Shown one piece after another: positions 43,813-53,600 of a stretch of DNA of 64,000 nt. The notes under the pieces are model-generated. The model was not told the DNA's origin, made no database searches, and saw nothing but the letters and a program-made list of their open reading frames with translations. A program made the position numbers and the translations under genes. Within the stretch, counting starts at the first letter, position 1, and every line of letters begins with the position of its first letter. Source of the DNA: JAIEPM01 sp964546815 (GTDB lineage: Bacteria > Cyanobacteriota > Vampirovibrionia > Obscuribacterales > Obscuribacteraceae); assembly GCA_964546815.1 (NCBI GenBank), contig CAZJLR010000001.1, forward strand, positions 604,907-668,906, written 5' to 3'.

Positions 43813-44319
43813 ATGGGTTTTTTAGACGATGTAGTCAAAGGCGTAAATACTGGCATCAAACAAGTTGGTGACGGTCTGAAGCAAGTTCAGAGCAAGTCGC
43901 AAGAAATGATGAACCAGGTAACTTTGCAAAACCGCGTTACTGCTCTTGAAGCAAAGAAAGCGGTTGCCCTCACGAATCTCGGCAAACTCATTTACGACAA
44001 ATATGAGAAAGGCGATGAGGTCGGCGAAGATGTGTTAAAACGCAAAACAACAGAAATTGCCGAATATGAGAAAGAAATTGAAATCGTAAAAGCTGAAATG
44101 GATGCCTACAAAGCTTCGCACGACCCTGATGTACCGCAATCTCAAAAAGCTGAAAACGTAGCAGGTTACAATCGCACCCCAGGTTTCTGTTGCCCGCATT
44201 GCGAAGCACCAGCCAATCAAGAAAAACTATTTTGCGCATTTTGCGGCGGCGACCTCAAAGCACCCAAAAGCGAATCAAATCACAGTGCAGCCGAAGACAA
44301 AGCAGACGGTGAAGAATAG
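43813..44319 (+). CDS. Coiled-coil protein with C-terminal zinc ribbon
   Basis: 168 aa. An N-terminal helical segment (MGFLDDVVKGVNTGIKQVGDG) leads to a coiled coil (about 40-105), then a zinc ribbon formed by CCPHC and CAFCGG near residues 128-150, and a disordered acidic tail. AGGAG lies 7 nt before the ATG. A cytoplasmic adapter or sensor is likely. Its convergent neighbour, the M48 peptidase, also ends in a zinc ribbon. Two strong terminators follow. Confidence 0.8.
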   Translation: MGFLDDVVKGVNTGIKQVGDGLKQVQSKSQEMMNQVTLQNRVTALEAKKAVALTNLGKLIYDKYEKGDEVGEDVLKRKTTEIAEYEKEIEIVKAEMDAYKASHDPDVPQSQKAENVAGYNRTPGFCCPHCEAPANQEKLFCAFCGGDLKAPKSESNHSAAEDKADGEE

Positions 44320-44396
44320 CGATGATTGCTCGAAAAACTTGAAGCTGACAGGCTTAAAGTCAAAGCGGCAAGCAGTCAATAAAATTCAAAATAAAG

Positions 44397-44423
44397 AAAG
44401 GGTGACGAAAAACGTCACCCTTT
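44397..44423 (+). terminator. Terminator 1 between convergent genes
   Basis: AAAGGGTGACG pairs with CGTCACCCTTT around an AAAAA loop, followed by TCTT. The A-rich flank lets it work in the minus direction as well. Confidence 0.8.
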
Positions 44424-44460
44424 TCTTATGCATTCAATACGCATCTCGAATTTCAAAACA

Positions 44461-44494
44461 AACGCACTAGTCTAAATTAGACTAGTGCGTTTTG
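44461..44494 (+). terminator. Terminator 2, near-perfect palindrome
   Basis: A 31-nt sequence with two perfect 15-nt arms (AACGCACTAGTCTAA and its complement) around one A, followed by TTT. The 15-bp arms are longer than usual. It lies 61 nt from the stop of the M48 peptidase and probably stops readthrough from both sides. Confidence 0.75.
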
Positions 44495-44554
44495 AATGAA
44501 TTTGAGAACCATTAAGCAATCAAAATTGATTTTGCAAAAACAATTTTTTTGAAC

Positions 44555-45499
44555 TTATACGCGAGCACTCTTGCCGCAATCTGGACAGAAGAAAAACGAC
44601 GGACTTAGCTTGGCGCCACAATGCTGGCACTCGCGCAAGCCGTGCTCATCTGCGCGATCTTCAGTTGGGTAGCGTCCAGCAAGAATTTCTTTGTACTGTC
44701 CACCTTCCGACCAAGTTTTGATTTCTTTGGCTCTGAAAATTGGCAGCGGATGCGACAAGCGCATTTCATACATCAATTTGTAGAACTTATTGAGCGTGCT
44801 GTAATCAAAGTCTTCGTATGAACCACCCTGCCTGAGAAACTCTTTGATATCAGTTTGTTCATAGACTGATTTAGATCCACCGGCAAGTTTCATGTGCAAC
44901 TGAATACAGGTTTCGACATCTTGAATTACAAGCAGCTCGGCGCGGTCGGCTGTTAGTTCTGCCTTACGAGCCCAATCGGACAGAGACATCATAACGATTG
45001 CCATTATTGGCCCGCCGAGTCCCATGAGATTTTTCAACAGGTCTAACAAGAAATAGGCAAGACTTCTATAAAGAACGTGTCCGGCTTTGACGTGGCCCAA
45101 TTCGTGCCCAAGCACGCCCATCAATTCGTCTTCAGTGAGCAAATCGACCAGTGCAGAGTTAATAACAATGAACGGTCGCTCTGCACCGAATGTCCAGGCA
45201 TTTACTTGAAATGAATTCAACAGGAAAAGATCGGGCTCATGCATGTCTAGAATGTCACATGCTTCTTTGAACAATTTGTGAATTTTGTGGCACTGTTTTG
45301 TTGTTACATGGATGGCCTGTCCCATGAGCATGATGCGAAACATTCGCTCGACGCCCAGCTCCATAAACTTCTTGAGCAGCGTATCAAGAACGGGCACCTT
45401 TCTGAGAGCCTCCAGTGCCGCGCGGTCAGCAGGGTGCTCAAATGCAGTTGAACTAATGCGCGGGAATCGGCGCCTCGTAATTTCGTTGACTGTACTCAT
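44555..45499 (-). CDS. M48 family zinc metalloprotease with zinc ribbon
   Basis: 314 aa. HELGH at His132 (GVLGHELGHVKAGH) gives the HExxH site, and the following KAELTADRAE (the D/E-x-x-A-D pattern) would supply the third metal ligand. Helical membrane-proximal segment around YFLLDLLKNLMGLGGPIMAI. The C-terminus holds a zinc ribbon (CQHC and CPDC), uncommon in the M48 group. A GGAGAAGAC ribosome site precedes the ATG. Function is probably turnover of membrane or misfolded proteins (HtpX-like). Convergent with another zinc-ribbon gene. Confidence 0.9.
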   Translation of the reverse strand: MSTVNEITRRRFPRISSTAFEHPADRAALEALRKVPVLDTLLKKFMELGVERMFRIMLMGQAIHVTTKQCHKIHKLFKEACDILDMHEPDLFLLNSFQVNAWTFGAERPFIVINSALVDLLTEDELMGVLGHELGHVKAGHVLYRSLAYFLLDLLKNLMGLGGPIMAIVMMSLSDWARKAELTADRAELLVIQDVETCIQLHMKLAGGSKSVYEQTDIKEFLRQGGSYEDFDYSTLNKFYKLMYEMRLSHPLPIFRAKEIKTWSEGGQYKEILAGRYPTEDRADEHGLRECQHCGAKLSPSFFFCPDCGKSARV

Positions 45500-45649
45500 G
45501 TCTTCTCCAGTGTTGTTAGATCAGAGGACTGCTAACTACCTTTCTACCCGATTTGGCAAAACATTGCTGCCGGGTTTAGTCCAGAGATAAATAAAATTGC
45601 AAACTAATGACAATACGAGCTTAAACCATGACCAAAGACATATATATGC

Positions 45650-47617
45650 TTAGCTGAGATTGAGCAGCTCAATGCCACGTCCAGCCACAACAGCCGTGTT
45701 TCCTGCAATCAAAACGGCAGAAGCTGCTTCTAGTGTGGGGAAAGACTCAGTTAAACGCATTTGCGCCGGGTCAAGCACTGAAACAATCGCAACTGAGTCC
45801 TTGCCTCCTTTAGCGCGACCGACAACAACAGCCTTGCCATTGCTCACAGCCAGAGCACCAGCATCAAGAGGCAGGTCACAGGCACCCAAAATCGGCATAT
45901 CGCTTTTAGCTGCTGAAAGAGCCACGATGAATCCCTTTAGATTTTCGTCAACACAGCAAGCGAAAATCGTGTCTCCTTGAATGACAAAGTCTCTGATTGC
46001 CAGATTTGGCACTTTTCTGCTTGCGATAAGCTGCGGCGTATCATCCATTTTATATAGATTGAATTCGTTGAGCCCAGCAAGCAAAAGCCTGCCTGATTGA
46101 GCCGCCGCCTTGCGCGTCGGCACTGCTAAATCGAATGAAGCAAGACTTTTGATGCTGTCTTCTGTTGCTTTGAAAGTACTTACAGCAGAGCCTTTTTCTG
46201 TTTGTGCAAGAACATACGCAGTCTGACTTGTCCTGTCGTATGCAAGGGCATTACCGCTGGCTTTAATTGTCGCAATCTGTTCAGAAGGTTTGTTTATTGA
46301 CCTTGTGGTCAAACTATCTTTGGACAAACAAAGGAATGTTCGCCCCAGTGGAAGCATGGCTCTTATGGTACTTGGAATATCTGCAGAGTCGAGTAAAACA
46401 GGGTGTCTTGCATCTTTTAAGTTGTATAGCTTGAGTTCTGCGCAGGCAATTACTGCATATGAACCGTCCATAACTATTGCAGAGGCTGGAAGTCGGGGAA
46501 TTGTGTGACTGTATGAAAACTGCCAGCCTTCTTTTGTGACGTTTAGTACCTGCACTCCACCCCAATCGCTGGCTATATATGAATCTTTTTCTTTGACGGC
46601 AATATGCGCCCTTGGCGCCGTGCCGCGAGTTCCGGCGGGCAAAAGCACAGAGTTAGACACTGTCATCTCGTTTTTCTTGCCCATCAAGATAGGCACTACT
46701 GCCTGCCTTGAACCTTGATTGGCCAGCAGCAAGAACTGTCCTTTTTGCGCCCCCAAATCAAGCACTTCTGTCACCGCCGGTAACACCACTGTACTGACAA
46801 TGTTTGGCGTCGGACGAAGTGAAATCAAGCTTGCCTTATATTTCTTGTCAAAGCCATAACCTGCAACTAAAATCTGCTCTTTATTGCGAGCCACTACAGG
46901 AAAACTGCCGTCAAGCCTCAAACTCTTGAGCAATTCTGGCGCACGCGGATTAACAAATGAAACTACGGCCAGCTCTGTGCTATCGGCGCCACATAGCGCC
47001 AGTACTTGTCGTTCTTGCATATCAAGCTTAAACGGCGCATGCTCGAGCACAAGAGCCGAAATTTGCACAGGGTCAATCTTTTTCTTGCCCATAAAATAGA
47101 ATACAAGCTGGTTTTCGTTGTTAAGCCCGCTGCCACCAACAACAATTAGATCGCCAAATGAAGCTACACAAGATGGTTCTGAAAAGTTACCCAGTACGCT
47201 GCGCGACATAATAGATATATCGTTTGCTGGAGTGAGCCCTGCCACAACAAGCTGAAACCCTGTTTCTGCACCAGACTCAATTTGGACCACAGCAATGGCT
47301 CTATGTTGAGTGATAGTTAGTGCTACAACTTTGCGCCCGATGCCGAAAAGCTCGCCCATAACCATGGGGTTGTCTTCACGCTTGAGGTCGACAATTGCCA
47401 GACGCCCCATGTCATCAGCAAAGCAGGCATAACCTTTGTCAACTATGCCAACATATTCAGGAGTAATAGCCGGAGGCCACTCCTGGCGTGACAATGTACG
47501 AGGACCACCAATAACTGGTTCTATCTTAGCTTTAGCTTTGCGTGCCCAGCTTGGAAGACCGGCTCCGAGAACAGATGCTCCAAGCCAGCTCAGAAGAACA
47601 GTTCGACGTGATATCAC
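45650..47617 (-). CDS. Secreted beta-propeller-like protein (Tat signal)
   Basis: 655 aa. The N-terminus SRRTVLLSWLGASVLGAGL fits a Tat signal (SRRxxL) followed by a hydrophobic stretch. The rest is built from repeated 40-50-residue beta-rich units of the type IVDLKREDNP, with recurring VVG/IVVGGSGLNN motifs, as in LVIVD/propeller proteins. No catalytic residues seen. It starts inside the end of the YggT gene (4-nt ATGA overlap), so the two are cotranscribed. A periplasmic cofactor-binding or adhesion role is possible, unproven. Confidence 0.8.
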   Translation of the reverse strand: MISRRTVLLSWLGASVLGAGLPSWARKAKAKIEPVIGGPRTLSRQEWPPAITPEYVGIVDKGYACFADDMGRLAIVDLKREDNPMVMGELFGIGRKVVALTITQHRAIAVVQIESGAETGFQLVVAGLTPANDISIMSRSVLGNFSEPSCVASFGDLIVVGGSGLNNENQLVFYFMGKKKIDPVQISALVLEHAPFKLDMQERQVLALCGADSTELAVVSFVNPRAPELLKSLRLDGSFPVVARNKEQILVAGYGFDKKYKASLISLRPTPNIVSTVVLPAVTEVLDLGAQKGQFLLLANQGSRQAVVPILMGKKNEMTVSNSVLLPAGTRGTAPRAHIAVKEKDSYIASDWGGVQVLNVTKEGWQFSYSHTIPRLPASAIVMDGSYAVIACAELKLYNLKDARHPVLLDSADIPSTIRAMLPLGRTFLCLSKDSLTTRSINKPSEQIATIKASGNALAYDRTSQTAYVLAQTEKGSAVSTFKATEDSIKSLASFDLAVPTRKAAAQSGRLLLAGLNEFNLYKMDDTPQLIASRKVPNLAIRDFVIQGDTIFACCVDENLKGFIVALSAAKSDMPILGACDLPLDAGALAVSNGKAVVVGRAKGGKDSVAIVSVLDPAQMRLTESFPTLEAASAVLIAGNTAVVAGRGIELLNLS

Positions 47618-47868
47618 AGTCCGTAATTCCTAGCTTGACTCTGAAGGAATTGTAGTATGAATATCGCGATCATCGGTGATATGTCAATGCCACCAATAGG
47701 TGGAATGAGCTTGCGAAACGGAGCTATATAAGGCTGTACGAGCATATCTAGAGTTTTGAACGGCTGTTCATACCAGCGGATGTTTGGAAACCAGCTCAGC
47801 AAACACCAAAGGATAATCACAAAGGTATACCCTGAAATCAAGGTTGAAAGTATGGGTCCAACTTGCAT
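47614..47868 (-). CDS. YggT family membrane protein
   Basis: 84 aa, two TM segments (FVIILWCLLSWFPNI and MIAIFILQFLQSQARN). The pattern PFKTLDMLVQPYIAPFRKLIPPIGGIDISPMI is the YggT signature (P-x-L-x-P-x-R-x-x-x-P-x-x-x-G-x-D-x-S-P). In Cyanobacteria and other bacteria the family is linked to cell division and membrane processes. It overlaps the downstream propeller gene by 4 nt and is divergent from thiL. Confidence 0.93.
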   Translation of the reverse strand: MQVGPILSTLISGYTFVIILWCLLSWFPNIRWYEQPFKTLDMLVQPYIAPFRKLIPPIGGIDISPMIAIFILQFLQSQARNYGL

Positions 47869-47952
47869 GGTTATACATTTGCCTCTCGACGTTCCATATC
47901 TCCAGATTGTAACATTATCGATTCCCCCAGCAACGGTAAAAACACTGTTCGG

Positions 47953-48930
47953 ATGACAACCAGCAAGCAGAATTTAATCAGAGAGCAGCGCCTGCTTCAG
48001 CTAATAAAGCAAATCACTGCCGAAAACTTAATCGGAGACGACTGCGCGGTGCTGCCGGACAGTCGTTTGATCAGCTCAGACATGCTCGTAGAGGGTAAAC
48101 ACTTTCTTTTGCCCCAAATGAACCTGGCCGACCTGGGCTGGAAGTCCATGGCAGTAAATCTTTCAGACATCGCAGCCATGGCCGGGACGCCTGAATTCGC
48201 CCAGGTAAACATTGCTTTACCAGCAAAGTTAACTGATGAAGACTTCAACACTCTTTATACTGCAATGGCAGAATGCGCCTCCAAATTTGGTGCTCGAATT
48301 GTTGGAGGAGATCTTACGGGCAGTGATGCACTTGTAATTGCAATTACCATTCTAGGCACAGCGCACGAATCGGGTCCACGCTTGCGATCCACAGCAAAAC
48401 CTGGAGATATAGTTCTGGCAACCGGTGATTTTGGTGCCAGCGCCCTTGGCTTAGAACTTATTTTGCGTGGTGAAGCAGCTATTGCAGAAAACTCGTACCC
48501 TTTAAGCAGACATCTTCGCCCACAACCACGACTGCAAGAAGCTAACGAACTGGCAGTTTTTGCCGGTAAAGAAAACGTTTCGCTGATGGATACAAGTGAT
48601 GGACTGGCAGATGCAGTAATCCAAACAGCTGAAGCAAGCCAGGTCGCAATTGACCTTAGCTTCGAAGGCATTCCCATACACGAAAGTACAAGAAAAATTG
48701 CGCACGAATTAAAGCTAGATCCTCTAGAACTTGCTCTGTATGGGGGAGAAGACTACGAGTTATTGTGCTGCATGGCACCTTCTCTCTGGGCCGAATTCAG
48801 GTGCAAAAGCAAGTCATTTAGAGCAATCGGCACAGTCAGCAAAGGCAGCGGCGTATGCGTGGTAAATGCTGAAGGAGATTCGATTCAAATTGATCATGCC
48901 AAAACTTTTCAGCATTGGAATGGCAATTAA
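47953..48930 (+). CDS. thiL: Thiamine-monophosphate kinase
   Basis: About 325 aa, phosphorylating thiamine monophosphate to thiamine pyrophosphate. Typical segments: GDDCAVL, SSDMLVEGKHF, AVNLSDIAAMAGTP, GGDLTGSD, GDIVLATGDFGASALGL and the C-terminal MDTSDGLADA / YGGEDYELL. I chose ATG 47953; a longer frame from 47863 adds 30 residues that overlap the YggT start and look unlike ThiL. No TPP riboswitch was seen upstream. No other thi genes in the window. Confidence 0.95.
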   Translation: MTTSKQNLIREQRLLQLIKQITAENLIGDDCAVLPDSRLISSDMLVEGKHFLLPQMNLADLGWKSMAVNLSDIAAMAGTPEFAQVNIALPAKLTDEDFNTLYTAMAECASKFGARIVGGDLTGSDALVIAITILGTAHESGPRLRSTAKPGDIVLATGDFGASALGLELILRGEAAIAENSYPLSRHLRPQPRLQEANELAVFAGKENVSLMDTSDGLADAVIQTAEASQVAIDLSFEGIPIHESTRKIAHELKLDPLELALYGGEDYELLCCMAPSLWAEFRCKSKSFRAIGTVSKGSGVCVVNAEGDSIQIDHAKTFQHWNGN

Positions 48931-48954
48931 GTAAAGCACCACACTAATTTGAAA

Positions 48955-50046
48955 CTACTGCTTTCCTTGAATCTTGGCTAAACCTGCACTTGCAAGCTTT
49001 TGCAATTTCAAGTCTTGAGCATATTTCAAAGTTGATTCGTATTCACCACGAGCATTGGCATATTGCCTCATACAGGCATAAGCAACTGCCAGCAAGTAAT
49101 GCGCTTGAGCATTAGAAGGTGCTTTTTGAATAACTGTTTTTAGCCGGCCAACAGCAGCATCATACTTTTTGTCTGAAATCTCATCGGCAGCAACTTGCAA
49201 TGGTCCGGTGCCTGCAACTCGCTGGGGAGGCGCAGTGAAGCTAGAAGCTTGCATATCACCAGGTCCACCTTGTCGCACACTGGCTTGCATTCCTGGTTGC
49301 ATGCCCGGTTGCATTCCTGGTCGCATGCCCGGCTGCATTCCTGGCTGCATTCCCGGTTGCATTCCCGGCTGCATTCCCGGCTGCATTCCTGGCTGCCCGC
49401 CCGGTTGTCCACCTGGGTTTCCCCCCTGGGCCTTAAATGCAGCCTGCTTTTCCAGGTTTGAAATTCTATCTAAATAGTATGCCTTTTGAGCAGAAGTCAG
49501 CGGGGGGTTGGAAGTGTCCATGATCATCTTATATTGATTTTTCGCACCTTCAAAGTCGCCCTGCAATTCTAAACAGCGAGCTATTTGTGCTTTGGCTTGC
49601 GGGGCCATTGCCTGGGTTTCTCGATAATAATTCATAGCTTCGGTGTAGTTGCCCTCGTCCATGCAAACATCACCAATTTCTGTTTTGATTGCCGCAGGAT
49701 TCATCCAGGGCGGAGAGACCTGGTGTGTCGCCAGGTAGCGAGTAAATACATTGGCTAAATCAGAAAGTTCTTTTTTGGCTTCGCCATATCTCTTTTGCTC
49801 TCGGTATATATCGACGAGAACATGCCGCGCCAGAGGATCGTCCTCGGCTGAATTTTTCATATTATTCAAGGTGACCAGAGCCCCATCAACATCACCGCTG
49901 TTGTAGGACGCCATAGCTTTATCTAGCTCAGCTTGCCGCTTAGTCGGAACAGCATTCCAACCCCAATCTACTGCATAGGCCGGGACATACTGAGCGAACA
50001 GCGCCACAGACCCAAGTAGGATCATTAATCGATATTTTGAATGCAC
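48955..50046 (-). CDS. Secreted TPR protein with MQPG array
   Basis: About 363 aa from the GTG at 50046 (GGAAAGGG lies about 9-12 nt before it); an ATG at 50088 would overlap the upstream gene by 38 nt. A signal peptide (LMILLGSVALFAQYVPAYA) is followed by TPR units (residues about 35-220), then a Gly/Pro/Gln/Met-rich linker with a 9-unit MQPG array, then one more TPR pair (residues about 285-355). The array peptide is the same as in the giant protein at 14747. Third gene of the operon with the YD-repeat protein. Confidence 0.82.
   Translation of the reverse strand: MHSKYRLMILLGSVALFAQYVPAYAVDWGWNAVPTKRQAELDKAMASYNSGDVDGALVTLNNMKNSAEDDPLARHVLVDIYREQKRYGEAKKELSDLANVFTRYLATHQVSPPWMNPAAIKTEIGDVCMDEGNYTEAMNYYRETQAMAPQAKAQIARCLELQGDFEGAKNQYKMIMDTSNPPLTSAQKAYYLDRISNLEKQAAFKAQGGNPGGQPGGQPGMQPGMQPGMQPGMQPGMQPGMRPGMQPGMQPGMQASVRQGGPGDMQASSFTAPPQRVAGTGPLQVAADEISDKKYDAAVGRLKTVIQKAPSNAQAHYLLAVAYACMRQYANARGEYESTLKYAQDLKLQKLASAGLAKIQGKQ
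49287..49394 (-). repeat. 12-nt tandem repeat, 9 units, encoding MQPG/MRPG
   Basis: Nine 12-nt units with variation at wobble positions and one Gln to Arg (MRPG) change. Same peptide as the 22-unit array at 17632. The period is a multiple of three, giving open shadow frames on both strands. Confidence 0.95.
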
Positions 50047-50050
50047 TTGC

Positions 50051-50674
50051 TTACAGCCCTTTCCATTCAATTGTTTGGAATGAGTCAACCACTACACTCA
50101 AGTATTTCATAAAACCGGTCATTTTGGCTTCGAAAAATATTTCTTGAATTTCTCGTGACTCGCCCACTTCAGTCATTAACCCATAAAATTGAGTTTGACT
50201 CTTTTTCCACGCCCCGTCAACAATAAGCACTCTGCGTCCCGAAACCACTGCAGTTGCAGCACTTCTCAGGTCGAAGGCATCCTCGTCGGCCATTTTGCTC
50301 AAAACCTGGCTAATAGAATTAATTTCTTCGGCTGAAAGTTCATGTGGAAACTCGCTTATCACAGCCCGAAAATTATTCGCAGATGTTTCGGATATTTGCT
50401 TGCCACTAAAAAACACTGAAAGACTGGAGAAAGAATCTTCCTCTGGCGAAAAATCACGCGAATAGCTTTGCTGTGCCAATTGCGACGCGGCTTGAATATT
50501 TTCTACCCAGCCGGTCGGCAGCGAAAAAGTTGCAATTGCTCCTAAATCGCTGACTTTGAGTTGCCTTTTGCTGTCGTCTTTTTCCATTACGGCACTTAAT
50601 CCAGTCAAACTGGCATTATCGACCCCAGATTTGGCTATGGCAAGAGCTGGGCGCGCAGAATCATTTTTATCCAT
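50051..50674 (-). CDS. Unrecognised partner of the YD-repeat protein
   Basis: About 207 aa. A GAGGTG ribosome site lies 7 nt before the ATG at 50674, better than the upstream TTG. No signal peptide. The C-terminal half is beta-rich and ends in a VVDSFQTIEW segment. The run RRVLIVDGAWKKSQTQFYGL followed by IQEIFFEAKMTGFMKYLSVV recalls the layout of PsbP/DcrB-like domains, a fold also used by some Rhs-effector chaperones, but the resemblance is weak. It starts 15 nt after the giant gene and is followed within 4 nt by the TPR gene, so it is very likely functionally linked. Confidence 0.75.
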   Translation of the reverse strand: MDKNDSARPALAIAKSGVDNASLTGLSAVMEKDDSKRQLKVSDLGAIATFSLPTGWVENIQAASQLAQQSYSRDFSPEEDSFSSLSVFFSGKQISETSANNFRAVISEFPHELSAEEINSISQVLSKMADEDAFDLRSAATAVVSGRRVLIVDGAWKKSQTQFYGLMTEVGESREIQEIFFEAKMTGFMKYLSVVVDSFQTIEWKGL

Positions 50675-50689
50675 TTGTTTGCACCTCAA

Positions 50690-53600
50690 TTATTCCTGTT
50701 TTGCCATGGCCATATAAAGCTTGTGCAGCGGAATGCGACCATTGGGTCCAAGACGGTCAAATCTTGAAGACCAGGAGTTATCTACAGCAACAGTTCTGGT
50801 TTTGGGATCATAGTCTTTAATGAGGACTACATGCTCACCAGGCTTGTACTCTTTTGGAGTGATGCCGGCTATGCGATTTGGTTCTTTCTCAACCCAATCG
50901 GTTCCTGTCCATACCTGGGCGATTTTGACGCCACCCGATTGAAGCTGTTGGTGCAATTGCTCTTCGCCACCAACAAGTGCCACACCGGTGCCGAGAGTAA
51001 CGCCTTCTCTGTAGACCGCCACAACCGACACGTCTTTGCTGTTTCCGACAATCTGGCTGTAAGTATTGGCGATGTCAGCGCTACGCATGGTTGGATTTTC
51101 CAATATTTTGTTGTCTGTTCCGCTTTGCGGATAATGCTGCCCATCGCTTGCAACCATAAATACGCGAGCACCCGAGTCTTTACGGTTTTCAGGCGCTTCT
51201 TGTTTGTAAATCAAATTGCCCTTTCCAACAACTACTCCATTTGGAGCAACTGACTGACGCTGCCAGTGAATGTTAGCGCAAGTTGCATCTGAAATTTTAC
51301 CGAGCCAGCTGCGGTTGCCATCTTCAGGTGGGAATTTTGATTCCTCTGCGCCTTTTCCAACAGTCATTGAAGCTGGTGGCACTTTGATGACTGTTTTGTC
51401 CTGGGTAACAAACTCTCCGGTTGTAATCACATCGGTCATCATACGAGCAAACTGCGATGGATTTTCATAAAGCAGTTTTCCACGAATCACAGTTACCTGG
51501 CAATTTGGATTTTGTCCTTGTGCATTGCTGCTTGGATTGGCCATATGCCAGGCCAGCTGCTCTGCTAACAAAGCTCTGTCTTTTGCGTTAAAGGCTTTGT
51601 CTGACTTGCTCTCTAACAGTCTCTCCAATTGTGCATAAGAATCATTTTTTTCTTTTGCAGAAATATCATCACGCTTAGCGAATTTTTCAAGACTTTCCAA
51701 AAATACTGCTTTGTCTTTTGGCTCAATATCTGTGCGTTTTGTGTAATCGAGCACAGTTTGTTTTAAGCGGTCTTTTTCAGCGTCGGACAAACTACTGTTA
51801 TCGAGAACGGCTGCAAGAGTCTTGTCTTTACTAGCTAATAGCTCAGCTTTTTCGCCGGGAGCTTGAGAAATACTAGTACCTTCATTGCTAACAAAACTTA
51901 TTTTTCCAGACTCGTCGAAGTTAACAACACCTTTTCTGCTAAACTCATCTGCGTTAGCAATGGGCTTAGTAGCGTCAATTGCAGACGCAACAAAGTCGCC
52001 ATTCGAGTCTTTTTTGTAGGCTGTATTGTTAGCAGAATCACGTACTTCGGTTATAGCATTGCTTCCGTCGCGCACAACTTCAACAGTCTTACCATCACGA
52101 TCTACTTTCATAACTTGATCGTTTTTTGATTCGGTTCTCGATTTATCTGCTGGATTTTCTACTACAACTAGCCCTTCAGGATAACGGGTAGTAGTTTTGC
52201 CTTTGGCATCATTATCAACACACTTGTACACGCCATCTTGGGAAACGGAATATTTAGCGTTCCATTTTTGCTCGTCTTTGCCATTTTTGTAGCTGTACAA
52301 AGCATCTGAAATTTTATCGACATTTATTTTCGTGCCGTCTTTTTGAGTTATTTCAATGGATTTTGGAGCATCAGATGGCCCGTCAAATGTGAACTTGCGA
52401 ATAACGCCATCTGGATATTTGATTTCACTTGGGCGACCGTCAGTATATTGTTTGTACCAACCTTCCTTAGTGTTTTCAATTTTTTCAGTGCCGCTGGTGC
52501 TGCTGCTATATTCCACATCATTTGGATATTTGATGCTCAGCTTGCCGTTTTCCTGAGTTACAGCACTTCTTTCTTCAGTTTTTCCCGGATTTTGATCATT
52601 CTTCCACTCATAATTACCGTTTGGCAGCTGCTCTCCACGAGTCCATGTTTCTGTTTTGCCATTTCTGCTGCGGCTTTCTTGAACAACTTCTTTACCGTCG
52701 GCTGCGGTTTTAAATACACGCGAAGAACCGTCACCTGCAGTCACTTGAACTTCGCCATCACGAATATCGACTTGAGACTTATCCTGGGCATTGCTTATAC
52801 GACTAAATTCGGAGCCATCCATTTTAATGATTGATGACTTGTCACCAGATTTAAATTCAATTTCGCCTGAAGCTGTAATGCTCGCTTCTGCCTTAGTCCT
52901 GTCGCCTTTGTCCGATTGCCAGCCGCCTTCGGCAGAACGAGTCCAGACCTTACCTTGAGCTGCATCTTTTATGGACTCAAGTTTATTGTCTTTCCATTCA
53001 AACTCACGCTTGATGTCACCGTTTGTGACTGTGCTGAGTTTGCCGTCTTTGTAGCTTAGAGTTGAACCGTCACGGCTTACGTCTCTTTGGACACCGCCCG
53101 GTTCAATACTGTGCTTGATACCATCGGTAGAATCAACATATGAGTATTCTTTTGTCTTATTGTCGAAACTAAATGAAGTCGTTTCTGGCTTAGCATCAGA
53201 CCATTTGCCATTTTCCCAACTTTGAACATTCCACTTATCACCGTCAGCGCGGGTATGATAAAAATGCTTTCCATCTCTTTGAACTTGCACTGCAGACAAA
53301 GTGAATTTGTCATCTTCACCTTTGGCATCAGGATTTTTAGTCCAGCTAAATTTTCTTGAGCTGCCATCGGCGTAATCAATTTGCGACACTAAACCATCTT
53401 TAGAAACTTTGACCAGGTCTTTGTTTGCGTGAGTGATTTCTCTGCTTCCGTCTGCATTCAATTTTTCAACACTCAGGTCAGACCGGTATGTATTTGGACC
53501 AATCGACAGCGTGCCGACTTTTTCGTCGACTTTCATCTCACCCTTCCAGGGTGCGCTATTCTCTTGACCTTTTTGCTTCCATTCATCAATTGGCTTGCCA

